Assembly (NCBI GenBank): GCA_910586205.1
Contig: CAJUGD010000053.1
Span: 1-18,782, forward strand
Reading direction: 5' to 3'
DNA length: 18,782 nt
Origin: an uncultured Lachnospiraceae bacterium
GTDB taxonomy: Bacteria; Bacillota; Clostridia; Lachnospirales; Lachnospiraceae
In this document: positions 1 through 7,156 of the stretch, one piece after another
Layout: every line of letters begins with the position of its first letter
How positions within the stretch are numbered: the first letter of the stretch is position 1
The notes under the pieces: generated by a model
Told to the model about the DNA's origin: nothing
Seen by the model: only the letters and a program-made list of their open reading frames with translations
The model's database searches: none
Program-made: the position numbers and the translations under genes

Positions 1-1
1 G

Positions 2-190
2 CTGGTGCTTCAGATAGATCAGGGAAACCTGGACGGTATGCGTGAACTTGCAAGCGCGGATGCCGTCTACATAGCCAAAGCGAAAAGCGCTGCTGTTTTC
101 AGACACTTATCCCAAGGAAAATGGAGATGGAAGGCCAGGGCAAAAGGCAGGCTGCCCTTTGGTTCGGGAAGCCTGCCTTCTTTCCTATGA
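2..190 (+). other. Unassigned left edge; possible 3' end of an upstream gene
   Basis: One plus-strand frame stays open from the window edge to a TGA at 188-190, but its last third runs through the terminator hairpin at 144-179, so it is probably not coding to its end. A second plus frame stops at 43-45, and one minus frame is also open across the first 120 bases. I recognise no protein family in any of them. Sequence to the left of the window would be needed to assign a gene. Confidence 0.2.
144..179. terminator. Bidirectional intrinsic terminator
   Basis: AAGGCAGGC (144-152) pairs with GCCTGCCTT (171-179), and the stem extends inward through CCC/GGG after one mismatch. On the plus strand it is followed by CTTTCCT; on the minus strand the stem runs into TTTTG. 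It lies 18 bases beyond the hpf stop codon, so it probably ends the hpf transcript and any transcript entering from the left. Confidence 0.65.
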
Positions 191-196
191 AGCTTT

Positions 197-724
197 TTAA
201 AATTCTGGTTCAATCAGACCATAGGAATGTCCTTTTCTCTTATATACTACATTGACTTCTTCTGTCTCCGCATTTAAAAATACATAGAAATTATGATTTA
301 GCAGTTCCATCTGTACACAGGCTTCTTCGGGATCCATAGGCTTGATACCAAAGCGCTTTGTCTTAACAATCTGGATCTCCTCATCGTCTTCCGTCTCCTC
401 ATTGATGAAATAGTCTGAAAAAGCCTGAGCAGACTGCTTTTTGTCAATGATCTTATTCTTATATTTCTTGAGCTGGCGTTCAATCACTTCTTCCACCAGG
501 TCAATGGACACATACATGTCGCTGCTGGATTCTTCGGCACGGATGATATTGCCCTTGACGGGGATGGTTACTTCAATTTTCTGCCGGTCCTTCTGCACGC
601 TCAATGTGACGATTACTTCGGTGTCCGGGTTAAAGTAGCGGTCCAGCTTGCCGATCTTTTCCTCCACAGCTTTGCGGATTCCCGGGGTTACATTGACATT
701 TCTTCCTGTAATCGTATAACGCAT
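197..724 (-). CDS. hpf: Ribosome hibernation promoting factor, long form
   Basis: Long-form HPF (RaiA/YfiA family). It binds the 30S decoding region and dimerises ribosomes into inactive 100S particles when growth slows. The protein has 175 aa from the chosen start. The N-terminal ribosome-binding domain (about residues 1-100) begins MRYTITGRNVNVT. An acidic linker (around ETEDDEE) leads to the C-terminal dimerisation domain (about 120-175, with VQMELLNHNFYVFLNAET). That tail separates the long form from short E. coli HPF/YfiA. Two in-frame ATGs exist, at 730 and 724. The AAAGGAG ribosome binding site is only 3 nt from the first and 9 nt from the second, so 724 is preferred. The gene is divergent from secA and has its own promoter (874-902) and a long structured leader. 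Confidence 0.95.
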   Translation of the reverse strand: MRYTITGRNVNVTPGIRKAVEEKIGKLDRYFNPDTEVIVTLSVQKDRQKIEVTIPVKGNIIRAEESSSDMYVSIDLVEEVIERQLKKYKNKIIDKKQSAQAFSDYFINEETEDDEEIQIVKTKRFGIKPMDPEEACVQMELLNHNFYVFLNAETEEVNVVYKRKGHSYGLIEPEF

Positions 725-761
725 AATCATCAGCTCCTTTTTTTAATATAGTTTCAGTACA

Positions 762-866
762 CCAAGTCATCACCCGCTTAAGTGCTGACCTGCACACATC
801 CGTGTGCAGTCTTGAAATACAATGTCACCATCCGTCATGGTGCTGACCTGCTTACACATCTGTGTG
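762..866 (-). promoter_or_regulatory. Tandemly repeated structured leader of hpf
   Basis: Read on the minus strand, the leader between the promoter and the hpf start contains two related units (about 820-866 and 762-808), 58 bp apart. Each has a short hairpin containing GATGTGT, then the identical GCAGGTCAGCAC, then a second hairpin. In the downstream unit the first hairpin is a perfect 7-bp stem, TGCACAC/GTGTGCA (791-808). The second hairpins (824-847 and 766-789) pair GTC-CAC with GTG-GAC through small bulges, but their loops differ. Conserved pairing with different loops suggests RNA structure. The function is unknown; an hpf control element is inferred. Confidence 0.5.
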
Positions 867-873
867 TTTTCTT

Positions 874-902
874 ATTATACCATATATGTTTGGAAAACTC
901 AA
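874..902 (-). promoter_or_regulatory. hpf promoter (sigma-A type)
   Basis: On the minus strand, -35 TTGAGT (897-902), a 17-bp spacer and a perfect -10 TATAAT (874-879). The predicted transcription start near 867 gives a leader of about 140 nt, which contains the duplicated hairpin units. Confidence 0.75.
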
Positions 903-914
903 TGGAAACCGTTT

Positions 915-930
915 AATTGTTACGACAATT
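915..930. promoter_or_regulatory. Palindrome upstream of hpf -35, possible operator
   Basis: AATTGT-TACG-ACAATT is a perfect 6+6 inverted repeat 12 bp upstream of the hpf -35 box. Its position suits an activator or repressor site. It does not match the Rex, CodY or LexA consensus as I know them, so no regulator is named. Confidence 0.3.
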
Positions 931-952
931 CTTTGGATTCAAAATGGCATTT

Positions 953-982
953 TTGGAACTGCAATTTTGTGGACTTTATAAT
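953..982 (+). promoter_or_regulatory. Possible rightward promoter upstream of the DnaA boxes
   Basis: TTGGAA (953-958), an 18-bp spacer and a perfect TATAAT (977-982) on the plus strand. It would transcribe through the DnaA-box cluster toward secA, giving either a leader of about 345 nt or a separate short RNA. A better-placed secA promoter exists downstream, so this one is uncertain. Confidence 0.35.
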
Positions 983-1037
983 AAATAGACAAAATTATTT
1001 CGGAAAGAGGGAGGGGAGAAGGCTTTGGATTGGGGAA

Positions 1038-1152
1038 TGTGGATAATGTGGATAACTTAGTGTATAAGTCTTTTTTGTGGTAAATAGGACAAGTACAGGT
1101 GTGGATAAAACAGAGGAGTTGTGCACAGGGAAAATGTGGATAATGTGGATAA
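1038..1152 (+). promoter_or_regulatory. DnaA-box cluster (five perfect boxes)
   Basis: Five exact copies of TGTGGATAA (complement TTATCCACA, the consensus DnaA box) lie at 1038-1046, 1047-1055, 1100-1108, 1135-1143 and 1144-1152. All are in the same orientation. Boxes 1-2 and 4-5 abut with no gap. A weaker 7/9 match (TTGTGCACA) is at 1119-1127. To the right is a strongly AT-rich tract (about 1157-1260), including the small palindrome CACAATTTTTGTG (1166-1178). Such clusters are found at oriC and at DnaA-titrating or DnaA-regulated sites. No dnaA or dnaN gene lies in this window. The rest of the 731-1334 gap holds the hpf and secA promoters and no credible gene. Confidence 0.8.
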
Positions 1153-1246
1153 GTGGAATTTCGAACACAATTTTTGTGCAAATTAGTTAGTTGACCATAA
1201 TGATTTTTGTGGTATATTAATTTTTTGTGAACAACTATTGAAAAAG

Positions 1247-1275
1247 TTGAATAAATTTAAGGTTAGTGCTACAAT
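1247..1275 (+). promoter_or_regulatory. secA promoter (sigma-A type)
   Basis: -35 TTGAAT (1247-1252), a 17-bp spacer and -10 TACAAT (1270-1275). The predicted start near 1282 gives a leader of about 50 nt. The last DnaA box ends 94 bp upstream of the -35, so DnaA binding could influence secA, though this is only inferred from position. Confidence 0.65.
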
Positions 1276-1334
1276 GTATAAGATTGACGGGACGAAATAA
1301 CTGAAGAAGATAGAAAGTGAGTTAGGAGAAAAAA

Positions 1335-3917
1335 ATGAATCTCATAGAGAAGATATTTGGTACTCACAGTGAGCGGGAGCTGAAGATGATCTATCCGATT
1401 GTGGAGAAGATTGAAGCTATGCGCCCGGACATGATGAAAAAAAGCGATGAGGAGCTGCGGGATCAGACCCGGATTTTTAAGGAACGGCTGGCAGCAGGGG
1501 AGACACTGGATGACATTCTGCCGGAAGCCTTTGCCACTGTGCGGGAGGCAGCGCGGAGAACCCTGAATATGGAACATTTCCCGGTACAGCTTATCGGCGG
1601 TATTGTGCTGCATCAGGGGCGTATCGCGGAGATGAGGACCGGTGAAGGAAAGACCTTGGTATCTACGGCGCCAGCCTATCTAAATGCCCTTATGGGCAAG
1701 GGCGTCCACATTGTCACGGTCAATGATTATCTGGCTAAGCGTGATGCAGAGTGGATGGGAAAGATTCATGAGTTTTTGGGACTGACGGTAGGTGTGGTGT
1801 TAAATCCCATGACATCCCAGGAGCGGAAGGCTGCTTATGGCTGTGACATTACCTATGTGACCAACAATGAGCTGGGATTTGATTACCTGCGTGACAATAT
1901 GGCTATATACAAGGAGCAGATGGTTCTGCGGGATTTGGATTATGCCATTATTGACGAGGTGGACTCTGTGCTGATTGATGAGGCGCGGACTCCCTTGATT
2001 ATATCCGGGCAGAGCGGTAAGTCTACGAAGCTGTATGAGGTCTGTGATATCCTTGCCCATCAGCTTATCCGGGGCGAGGCTTCAGGAGAATTTACCAAGA
2101 TGAACGCCATTATGGGCGAGGACATTGAGGAGACCGGAGATTTTGTGGTCAACGAGAAGGATAAGGTTGTGAACTTAACCGAGGACGGCGTTAAGAAGGT
2201 GGAAGACTTTTTCCACATCGAAAATCTGGCTGACCCGGAGAATCTGGAGATCCAGCACAATATTATCCTGGCGCTGCGGGCCAATTATCTGATGTTTAGG
2301 GACAAGGATTATGTGGTAAAAGATGACGAGGTTCTGATTGTTGATGAGTTTACAGGGCGTATTATGCCGGGACGCCGGTATTCAGACGGACTTCACCAGG
2401 CCATTGAGGCCAAGGAGCATGTGAATGTGCGGCGGGAAAGCAAGACTTTAGCCACCATTACATTCCAGAACTTTTTTAATAAATTCCGCAAGAAATCCGG
2501 CATGACCGGTACGGCTTTAACGGAGGAGAAGGAGTTCCGCAATACCTACGGCATGGATGCCATTGCCATTCCCACCAATAAGCCGGTAGCCCGGATTGAC
2601 CATGAGGATGCAGTTTATAAGACCAAGAAGGAAAAGTTCAAGGCTGTGGTGGAGGAAGTGGAGGAGGCTCATGAGAAGGGACAGCCGGTATTGGTGGGTA
2701 CCATTACCATTGAGACCTCTGAGATGTTAAGCAAAATGCTGAACCGGAAGGGGATTCCTCATAAGGTTCTGAATGCCAAATATCATGAGCTGGAAGCAGA
2801 GATTGTGGCAGACGCAGGGATCCACGGCGCTGTGACCATTGCCACCAATATGGCCGGACGTGGTACGGATATTAAGCTTGATGAGGAATCGCGGGCTTTG
2901 GGAGGTCTGCGCATTATCGGCACGGAACGCCATGAAGCCAGGCGTATTGACAATCAGCTTCGGGGACGTTCCGGGCGTCAGGGAGATCCGGGAGAGTCCC
3001 GTTTCTATATTTCCCTGGAAGACGATTTGATGCGGCTGTTTGGTTCTGAGCGGCTTATGGGGATGTTTACGGCCCTGGGTGTGCCGGAAGGAGAGCAGAT
3101 TGAACACAAGATGCTTTCTAATGCCATTGAGAAGGCTCAGATGAAGATTGAGAACAATAACTACGGGATCCGTGAGAACCTGTTAAAGTATGATGAAGTC
3201 AACAACGAGCAGAGAGAGATTATCTATGCAGAGCGGCGCAAAGTCTTAGACGGGGGCAACATGCGTGACCTGGTGTTAAAGATGGTTACGGACATTGTGG
3301 ACAATGCGGTAGACATGTCCATCGCTGAGGAACAGAACCCGTCAGACTGGGATTTGGGAGAGTTAAATTCCCTTTTGCTGCCCATTATCCCTTTGGGTAA
3401 GATTACCCTGGAAAGTTATCCGGTGAGTAAGAGAGATGAGCTGAAGCAAAAGCTGAAGGAGGAGGCCATCAAGCTCTATGAGACCAAGGAGGCGGAGTTC
3501 CCGGAGGCAGAGCAGATCCGTGAGATTGAGCGGGTGATTCTTCTCAAAGTGATTGACAATAAATGGATGAGCCATATTGACGATATGGATCAGCTTCGCC
3601 AGGGAATCGGTCTGCAGGCATACGGCCAGCGGGATCCTGTGGTAGAGTATAAGATGAATGCTTTTGAGATGTTTGAAGCCATGACAGCGGCCATTATGGA
3701 GGAGACTGTGCGTATCTTGTTCCATATTCGTGTGGAGCAGAAGGTAGAGCGGGAGCCGGCTGCTAAAGTTACCGGAACCAACCGGGATACTTCGTCTGTG
3801 CAGGCTCCAAAGCGCAGGGAGATCCGCAAGATTTATCCCAATGATCCTTGTCCGTGCGGCAGCGGCAAGAAGTTTAAACAGTGCTGCGGCAGAAAGCTTC
3901 TTCAAGGGCAGAGCTGA
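1335..3917 (+). CDS. secA: Preprotein translocase motor ATPase SecA
   Basis: SecA is the cytosolic and membrane-peripheral ATPase that drives unfolded preproteins through SecYEG. At 860 aa it has the length of canonical SecA1, not the shorter accessory SecA2. Visible features: Walker A RTGEGKT at 101-107, DEVD Walker B at 207-210 followed by the IDEARTPLIISG block, and the second-ATPase-fold motif QLRGRSGRQGDPGESRF. The C-terminal SEC-C zinc domain reads CPCGSGKKFKQCC, with ligands Cys839, Cys841, Cys850 and Cys851; it is used for SecB or ribosome/lipid contacts in relatives. A TTAGGAG ribosome binding site lies 7-8 nt before the ATG. prfB follows after 60 bp with no terminator between, so the two are probably co-transcribed. 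Confidence 0.98.
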   Translation: MNLIEKIFGTHSERELKMIYPIVEKIEAMRPDMMKKSDEELRDQTRIFKERLAAGETLDDILPEAFATVREAARRTLNMEHFPVQLIGGIVLHQGRIAEMRTGEGKTLVSTAPAYLNALMGKGVHIVTVNDYLAKRDAEWMGKIHEFLGLTVGVVLNPMTSQERKAAYGCDITYVTNNELGFDYLRDNMAIYKEQMVLRDLDYAIIDEVDSVLIDEARTPLIISGQSGKSTKLYEVCDILAHQLIRGEASGEFTKMNAIMGEDIEETGDFVVNEKDKVVNLTEDGVKKVEDFFHIENLADPENLEIQHNIILALRANYLMFRDKDYVVKDDEVLIVDEFTGRIMPGRRYSDGLHQAIEAKEHVNVRRESKTLATITFQNFFNKFRKKSGMTGTALTEEKEFRNTYGMDAIAIPTNKPVARIDHEDAVYKTKKEKFKAVVEEVEEAHEKGQPVLVGTITIETSEMLSKMLNRKGIPHKVLNAKYHELEAEIVADAGIHGAVTIATNMAGRGTDIKLDEESRALGGLRIIGTERHEARRIDNQLRGRSGRQGDPGESRFYISLEDDLMRLFGSERLMGMFTALGVPEGEQIEHKMLSNAIEKAQMKIENNNYGIRENLLKYDEVNNEQREIIYAERRKVLDGGNMRDLVLKMVTDIVDNAVDMSIAEEQNPSDWDLGELNSLLLPIIPLGKITLESYPVSKRDELKQKLKEEAIKLYETKEAEFPEAEQIREIERVILLKVIDNKWMSHIDDMDQLRQGIGLQAYGQRDPVVEYKMNAFEMFEAMTAAIMEETVRILFHIRVEQKVEREPAAKVTGTNRDTSSVQAPKRREIRKIYPNDPCPCGSGKKFKQCCGRKLLQGQS

Positions 3918-3977
3918 GGCGTGAAAGCAGAAGCAAAGGAAAGTCATAAAATATTAAAAAAGAAAGTGGGTGACACG

Positions 3978-5115
3978 GTGGTAGAGCTGGATCAATTTAA
4001 GTACACATTATCTACGTTTCAAAAACCATTAGTGGAAGTGAGGGATTCACTTTGACCTGGATAACAAGGTCAGAAGAATCGATGAGTTAGACAAATCCAT
4101 GGAGGAGCCGAATTTCTGGAATGATGCGGAGCGCTCCGCCAAGCTGGTGCAGGAAGCTAAGAACCTGAAGGATACGGTGGAACTGTACCGGGGGTTGGAG
4201 CAGGAGTATGAAGATATTCAGGTGATGATCGAGATGGGGTATGAGGAGAATGATGCCTCCTTGATTCCCGAGATTCAGGAAATGCTCCAGGAATTTGAGG
4301 AAAAGCTGGAAAAGCTCCGCATGGGCACTCTGTTGTCTGGAGAATATGACAGATGCAATGCCATTCTTCGCCTGAACGCAGGAGCCGGCGGCACAGAGTC
4401 CTGCGATTGGTGCAGCATGCTTTACCGGATGTACTGCCGGTGGGCAGATAAGATGCAGTATAAAACCGAGGTGCTGGACTTTTTGGATGGGGATGAGGCT
4501 GGCATTAAGTCTGTGACTATTCAGATCAACGGGGAGAATGCTTTTGGCTATTTAAAATCCGAGCGGGGCGTACACCGGCTGGTGCGGATTTCTCCTTTCA
4601 ATGCAGCAGGGAAAAGACAGACCTCTTTTGTGTCATGTGATGTGATGCCGGATATTGAGGAAGATTTGGATGTGGAGATCAACCAGGAAGATCTGCGGGT
4701 GGATACCTACCGATCCAGCGGTGCAGGCGGACAGCATATTAACAAGACCTCGTCGGCTGTGCGCATTACCCACATTCCCACGGGGATTGTGGTCCAGTGT
4801 CAGAATGAGCGTTCTCAGTTCCAGAACAAGGATAAGGCCATGCAGATGTTAAAGGCCAAGCTTTTTATGCTGAAGCAGCAGGAGAATGCGGAGAAGCTGT
4901 CTGATATCCGTGGGGATGTAAAGGAGATTGGATGGGGAAATCAGATCCGTTCTTATGTGCTGCAGCCATATACCATGGTGAAGGATCTGCGGACAGGTGA
5001 GGAGACGGGGAATGTGAGCAATGTGCTGGATGGGGGGCTGGAGGCTTTTATCAGCGCCTATCTGAAGTGGCTGAGTTTAGGGTGTCCTGACAGGAAGGCT
5101 GCGGCGGAGGATTAA
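3978..5115 (+). CDS. prfB: Peptide chain release factor 2 (programmed +1 frameshift)
   Basis: RF2 recognises UAA and UGA and triggers peptide release. The gene is split: codons 1-25 start at GTG 3978 and stop at in-frame TGA 4053-4055. A +1 shift at CTT-TGA-C continues into the long frame (GAC at 4054) to TAA 5113-5115, giving 378 aa. In this numbering the stop-codon-reading SPF is residues 205-207 and the catalytic GGQ is 250-252, exactly as in E. coli RF2, which supports both the start and the frameshift. A GGTGA extended ribosome binding site lies just upstream of the GTG. Calling only the downstream ATG at 4099 would lose 40 residues. Low RF2 favours the shift, so the gene autoregulates as in most bacteria. 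Confidence 0.95.
4041..4056 (+). promoter_or_regulatory. RF2 programmed frameshift site
   Basis: AGGGATTCACTTTGAC contains the slippery CTT codon (4050-4052), the in-frame TGA (4053-4055) and the following C. AGG starts 9 nt before the CTT, the same register as the internal Shine-Dalgarno-like element in E. coli prfB. The known mechanism is +1 slippage of the P-site tRNA while UGA waits for RF2. Confidence 0.93.
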
Positions 5116-5124
5116 AAAGAAGAC

Positions 5125-5171
5125 AACATCCGCACCCAAGCGGTTTTGCGCTGGGTGCGGATGTTATTTTT
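5125..5171. terminator. Strong bidirectional terminator after prfB
   Basis: AACATCCGCACCCA (5125-5138) pairs perfectly with TGGGTGCGGATGTT (5152-5165). A TTTTT run follows on the plus strand (5167-5171), and an A-rich stretch on the left gives T-rich sequence on the minus strand. It sits between the converging prfB and lipoprotein genes and should end both transcripts. Confidence 0.92.
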
Positions 5172-5200
5172 GCGGCAGGATTTGTATCGTGTAAACAGGC

Positions 5201-6952
5201 CTATTGTCCGATGGAGAACGGCAGTGTTTGATATCCTAAGTCAAAGCTAATGTAAGAGGACGCAGCGATTTCGCTGGGTACTTCAAACAAAAGTTCTCCT
5301 TCGATTGATTCGCCTGCTTCTACGGATTTGCCGTTAAGGCATTTGCTGTAGGTCATGGCGTCTGTTACCGGATAATAATCATCACTGCTTTCACCTATAA
5401 TTCCGGCAATCAGGCCGTTGGAGTCTAGGTGAAGACTTCCGGAAAGAAAGCTGTCTTTTGCAAATCCCCGGTTGGAGACAGTGAGGAATGCCCGGACAAT
5501 CTTACAGCCTTGGCTGGCTGAATAGGTGTAAAGGTTGTCATCAAAAGAGTCGGTAATTTCAAGAGAGTTAAGGGTAATCTCCCACGGACCTATCAGTCCG
5601 GTGCTGCCTGCAGGCAAAGGTTCTTCTATATTGCTGGTATTGTCAAGAAGGGTCTTGTAGGTATCGGGGTCATTGATGTTGTGGTAAATATAGGACAGGA
5701 TGTCTGCCTTAACCAGCTCAGGATATTGGGAGGATTCTTTGCCCAGCTCCTTAAAGATTGTGTTGGAGGGTTCTTCCATTATATTTCCTGCATGACGCAG
5801 ATACGTGCCTGTAGCGGCATCATAAAGGTCTATGGAGGTGCTGGAATACACTGCCTGAACCTTGGTAGGATTATTGGACTGATCATAGTAGTAGTTGCCG
5901 AACTGGTGATCAGAGGTCAGAACAAGGTAATAGTCAGCCTCAGCCAAGGAGGATGGAAGTTCTGAATCCGGAAGTCCCATCATAAAGTCTCCCAAAACAC
6001 GCCAAGAAGAAGGAGCGTCCGGATCTTCTCCTGCCGATGGATTGTGATAGAATGCAGCCACCTTTTTTCCTTCCAGCTCTATGGTTTCCGGCAGCCCGTC
6101 TTCTTTTGGTTCGGAGAGCTGCAGTCCGTCTTTAATGGTAACAGCCAGGTCTGTGGAGTAATAGTCTTCTCCTGTCATTTCAGAGGTTTTCCAGAAGGTG
6201 TCTCTGCCAAAGGCTGCTTCCACACCTGGAATCAGGGAATCCCGCATGTAGCGGACATAGGACAGTCCGTCTTCTGCCGTATTCACTTGGACCAGGTTAG
6301 GAGCCGTGCTGTTGGACAGATAGGTTCCGGTCCAGTCATAGGAATTCCAGTCATCAAAATATCCCATTTCCATCAAAGCATCACCCACAGCAGGAACATT
6401 TCCCGGTTTGCTCTTAATCCAATCGTCAATGGCATCTTTCAGGGTTGATTGATAGCTGCTGTCTGCCGGTATGCCATTCAGCAGATTAGATAAAGTCTGC
6501 GCGTCCAGGCTGCTGGTGGCGGCAAGCATGGGCAGAAAGTAATCATAAGGATAGTAGGCATCCTTCAGGGATTCCCAAAATGCGGCTCCGTCGGTGTTTA
6601 CTTTGGAAAAATAATTGTCCGCATAGGCAGAGGTGCTGGGGTAATCAAACAAAAATGCATCGTGATTTATCCGTCCGTTTATCTGCGGGGAATTACTGGC
6701 GGCAAGCTGGTCCTGATACTCTGCCATGCACAGAAGGGCCACTGCTTTAAACTGCTGTCCTAAAGATTCTGCGGACTGGGCCTCTGCCTTTAGTTCTTCC
6801 AGTTCGTCACGATGTTCTGTCACATAGGATGCCATATCGTCTGATTTCTTGGCGGCAGCCCATTTGGCTTCTGCCGGGGTTCCTTTCTGGCCGCAGGCTG
6901 TCAGACAGACCAATGCCAGACCGCCCAGGATGATCCAGGATCGTTTTTTCAT
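5201..6952 (-). CDS. Lipoprotein of unknown function, telokin-like C-terminus
   Basis: A 583-aa exported lipoprotein. Residues 1-20 form a lipoprotein signal peptide (basic MKKR, hydrophobic core, lipobox LTAC), so Cys20 is the likely acylated residue and the protein sits on the outer face of the membrane. Residues 30-80 are helical and charged. A large middle region rich in Tyr, Asp and Ser (about 80-460) resembles no family I can name. The last 130 residues, from GLIGPWEITLNSLEIT, look like the Ig-like/telokin fold of the DUF4352 group; this is a weak resemblance. An AAAGGAG site lies 10 nt before the ATG, with an extended -10 promoter upstream. The gene is monocistronic and lies against the local G-rich strand. 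No enzyme motif is visible. Confidence 0.85.
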   Translation of the reverse strand: MKKRSWIILGGLALVCLTACGQKGTPAEAKWAAAKKSDDMASYVTEHRDELEELKAEAQSAESLGQQFKAVALLCMAEYQDQLAASNSPQINGRINHDAFLFDYPSTSAYADNYFSKVNTDGAAFWESLKDAYYPYDYFLPMLAATSSLDAQTLSNLLNGIPADSSYQSTLKDAIDDWIKSKPGNVPAVGDALMEMGYFDDWNSYDWTGTYLSNSTAPNLVQVNTAEDGLSYVRYMRDSLIPGVEAAFGRDTFWKTSEMTGEDYYSTDLAVTIKDGLQLSEPKEDGLPETIELEGKKVAAFYHNPSAGEDPDAPSSWRVLGDFMMGLPDSELPSSLAEADYYLVLTSDHQFGNYYYDQSNNPTKVQAVYSSTSIDLYDAATGTYLRHAGNIMEEPSNTIFKELGKESSQYPELVKADILSYIYHNINDPDTYKTLLDNTSNIEEPLPAGSTGLIGPWEITLNSLEITDSFDDNLYTYSASQGCKIVRAFLTVSNRGFAKDSFLSGSLHLDSNGLIAGIIGESSDDYYPVTDAMTYSKCLNGKSVEAGESIEGELLFEVPSEIAASSYISFDLGYQTLPFSIGQ

Positions 6953-6987
6953 AATAGCTTCTCCTTTTACTTATGTATAGTGTATTG

Positions 6988-6996
6988 ATTATATCA
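6988..6996 (-). promoter_or_regulatory. Extended -10 promoter of the lipoprotein gene
   Basis: On the minus strand TGATATAAT gives a perfect TATAAT (6988-6993) with the TGn extension; the -35 is poor (TTTTAT at 17 bp). The -10 lies about 36 bp upstream of the start codon at 6952. Confidence 0.55.
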
Positions 6997-7019
6997 CCTT
7001 TTTTCTAGAAATAAAAGGC

Positions 7020-7048
7020 TTGCACTATCTTCATTTTTGTGTTACTAT
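7020..7048 (+). promoter_or_regulatory. Promoter of the ACT-protein/hom operon
   Basis: TTGCAC (7020-7025), a 17-bp spacer and TACTAT (7043-7048) with an upstream TG extension. The predicted start is near 7055, about 100 nt before the first gene. The leader shows only a weak 6-bp hairpin and no T-box or riboswitch that I recognise. Confidence 0.45.
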
Positions 7049-7156
7049 CTCCCTCGTGAATACAAATGTACATGAGATACGAACAGGAGACACACAGAGC
7101 ATTTTAGTGAAACAAAATAATCCGTAGTCTGAAGAAAGGCTGTGAAATGACTTGTT

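Noticed and set aside
762..866. Guanidine-II (mini-ykkC) riboswitch
   Set aside because: One loop contains ACGG, but the other hairpins lack the ACGR tetraloop, and hpf is not a guanidine-related gene.
840..880. Rightward terminator at ACACATCTGTGTG plus T-rich run
   Set aside because: No plus-strand gene ends upstream of it; the sequence is better explained as the start of the leftward hpf leader.
939..1181. 80-aa minus-strand ORF across the DnaA boxes
   Set aside because: Low-complexity product caused by the repeated DnaA boxes (THR/TYPHYPH patterns), no ribosome binding site or homology.
3363..3947. 194-aa minus-strand ORF opposite the secA 3' end
   Set aside because: It lies entirely opposite conserved secA codons including the SEC-C motif, has no ribosome binding site I can see, and no family resemblance.
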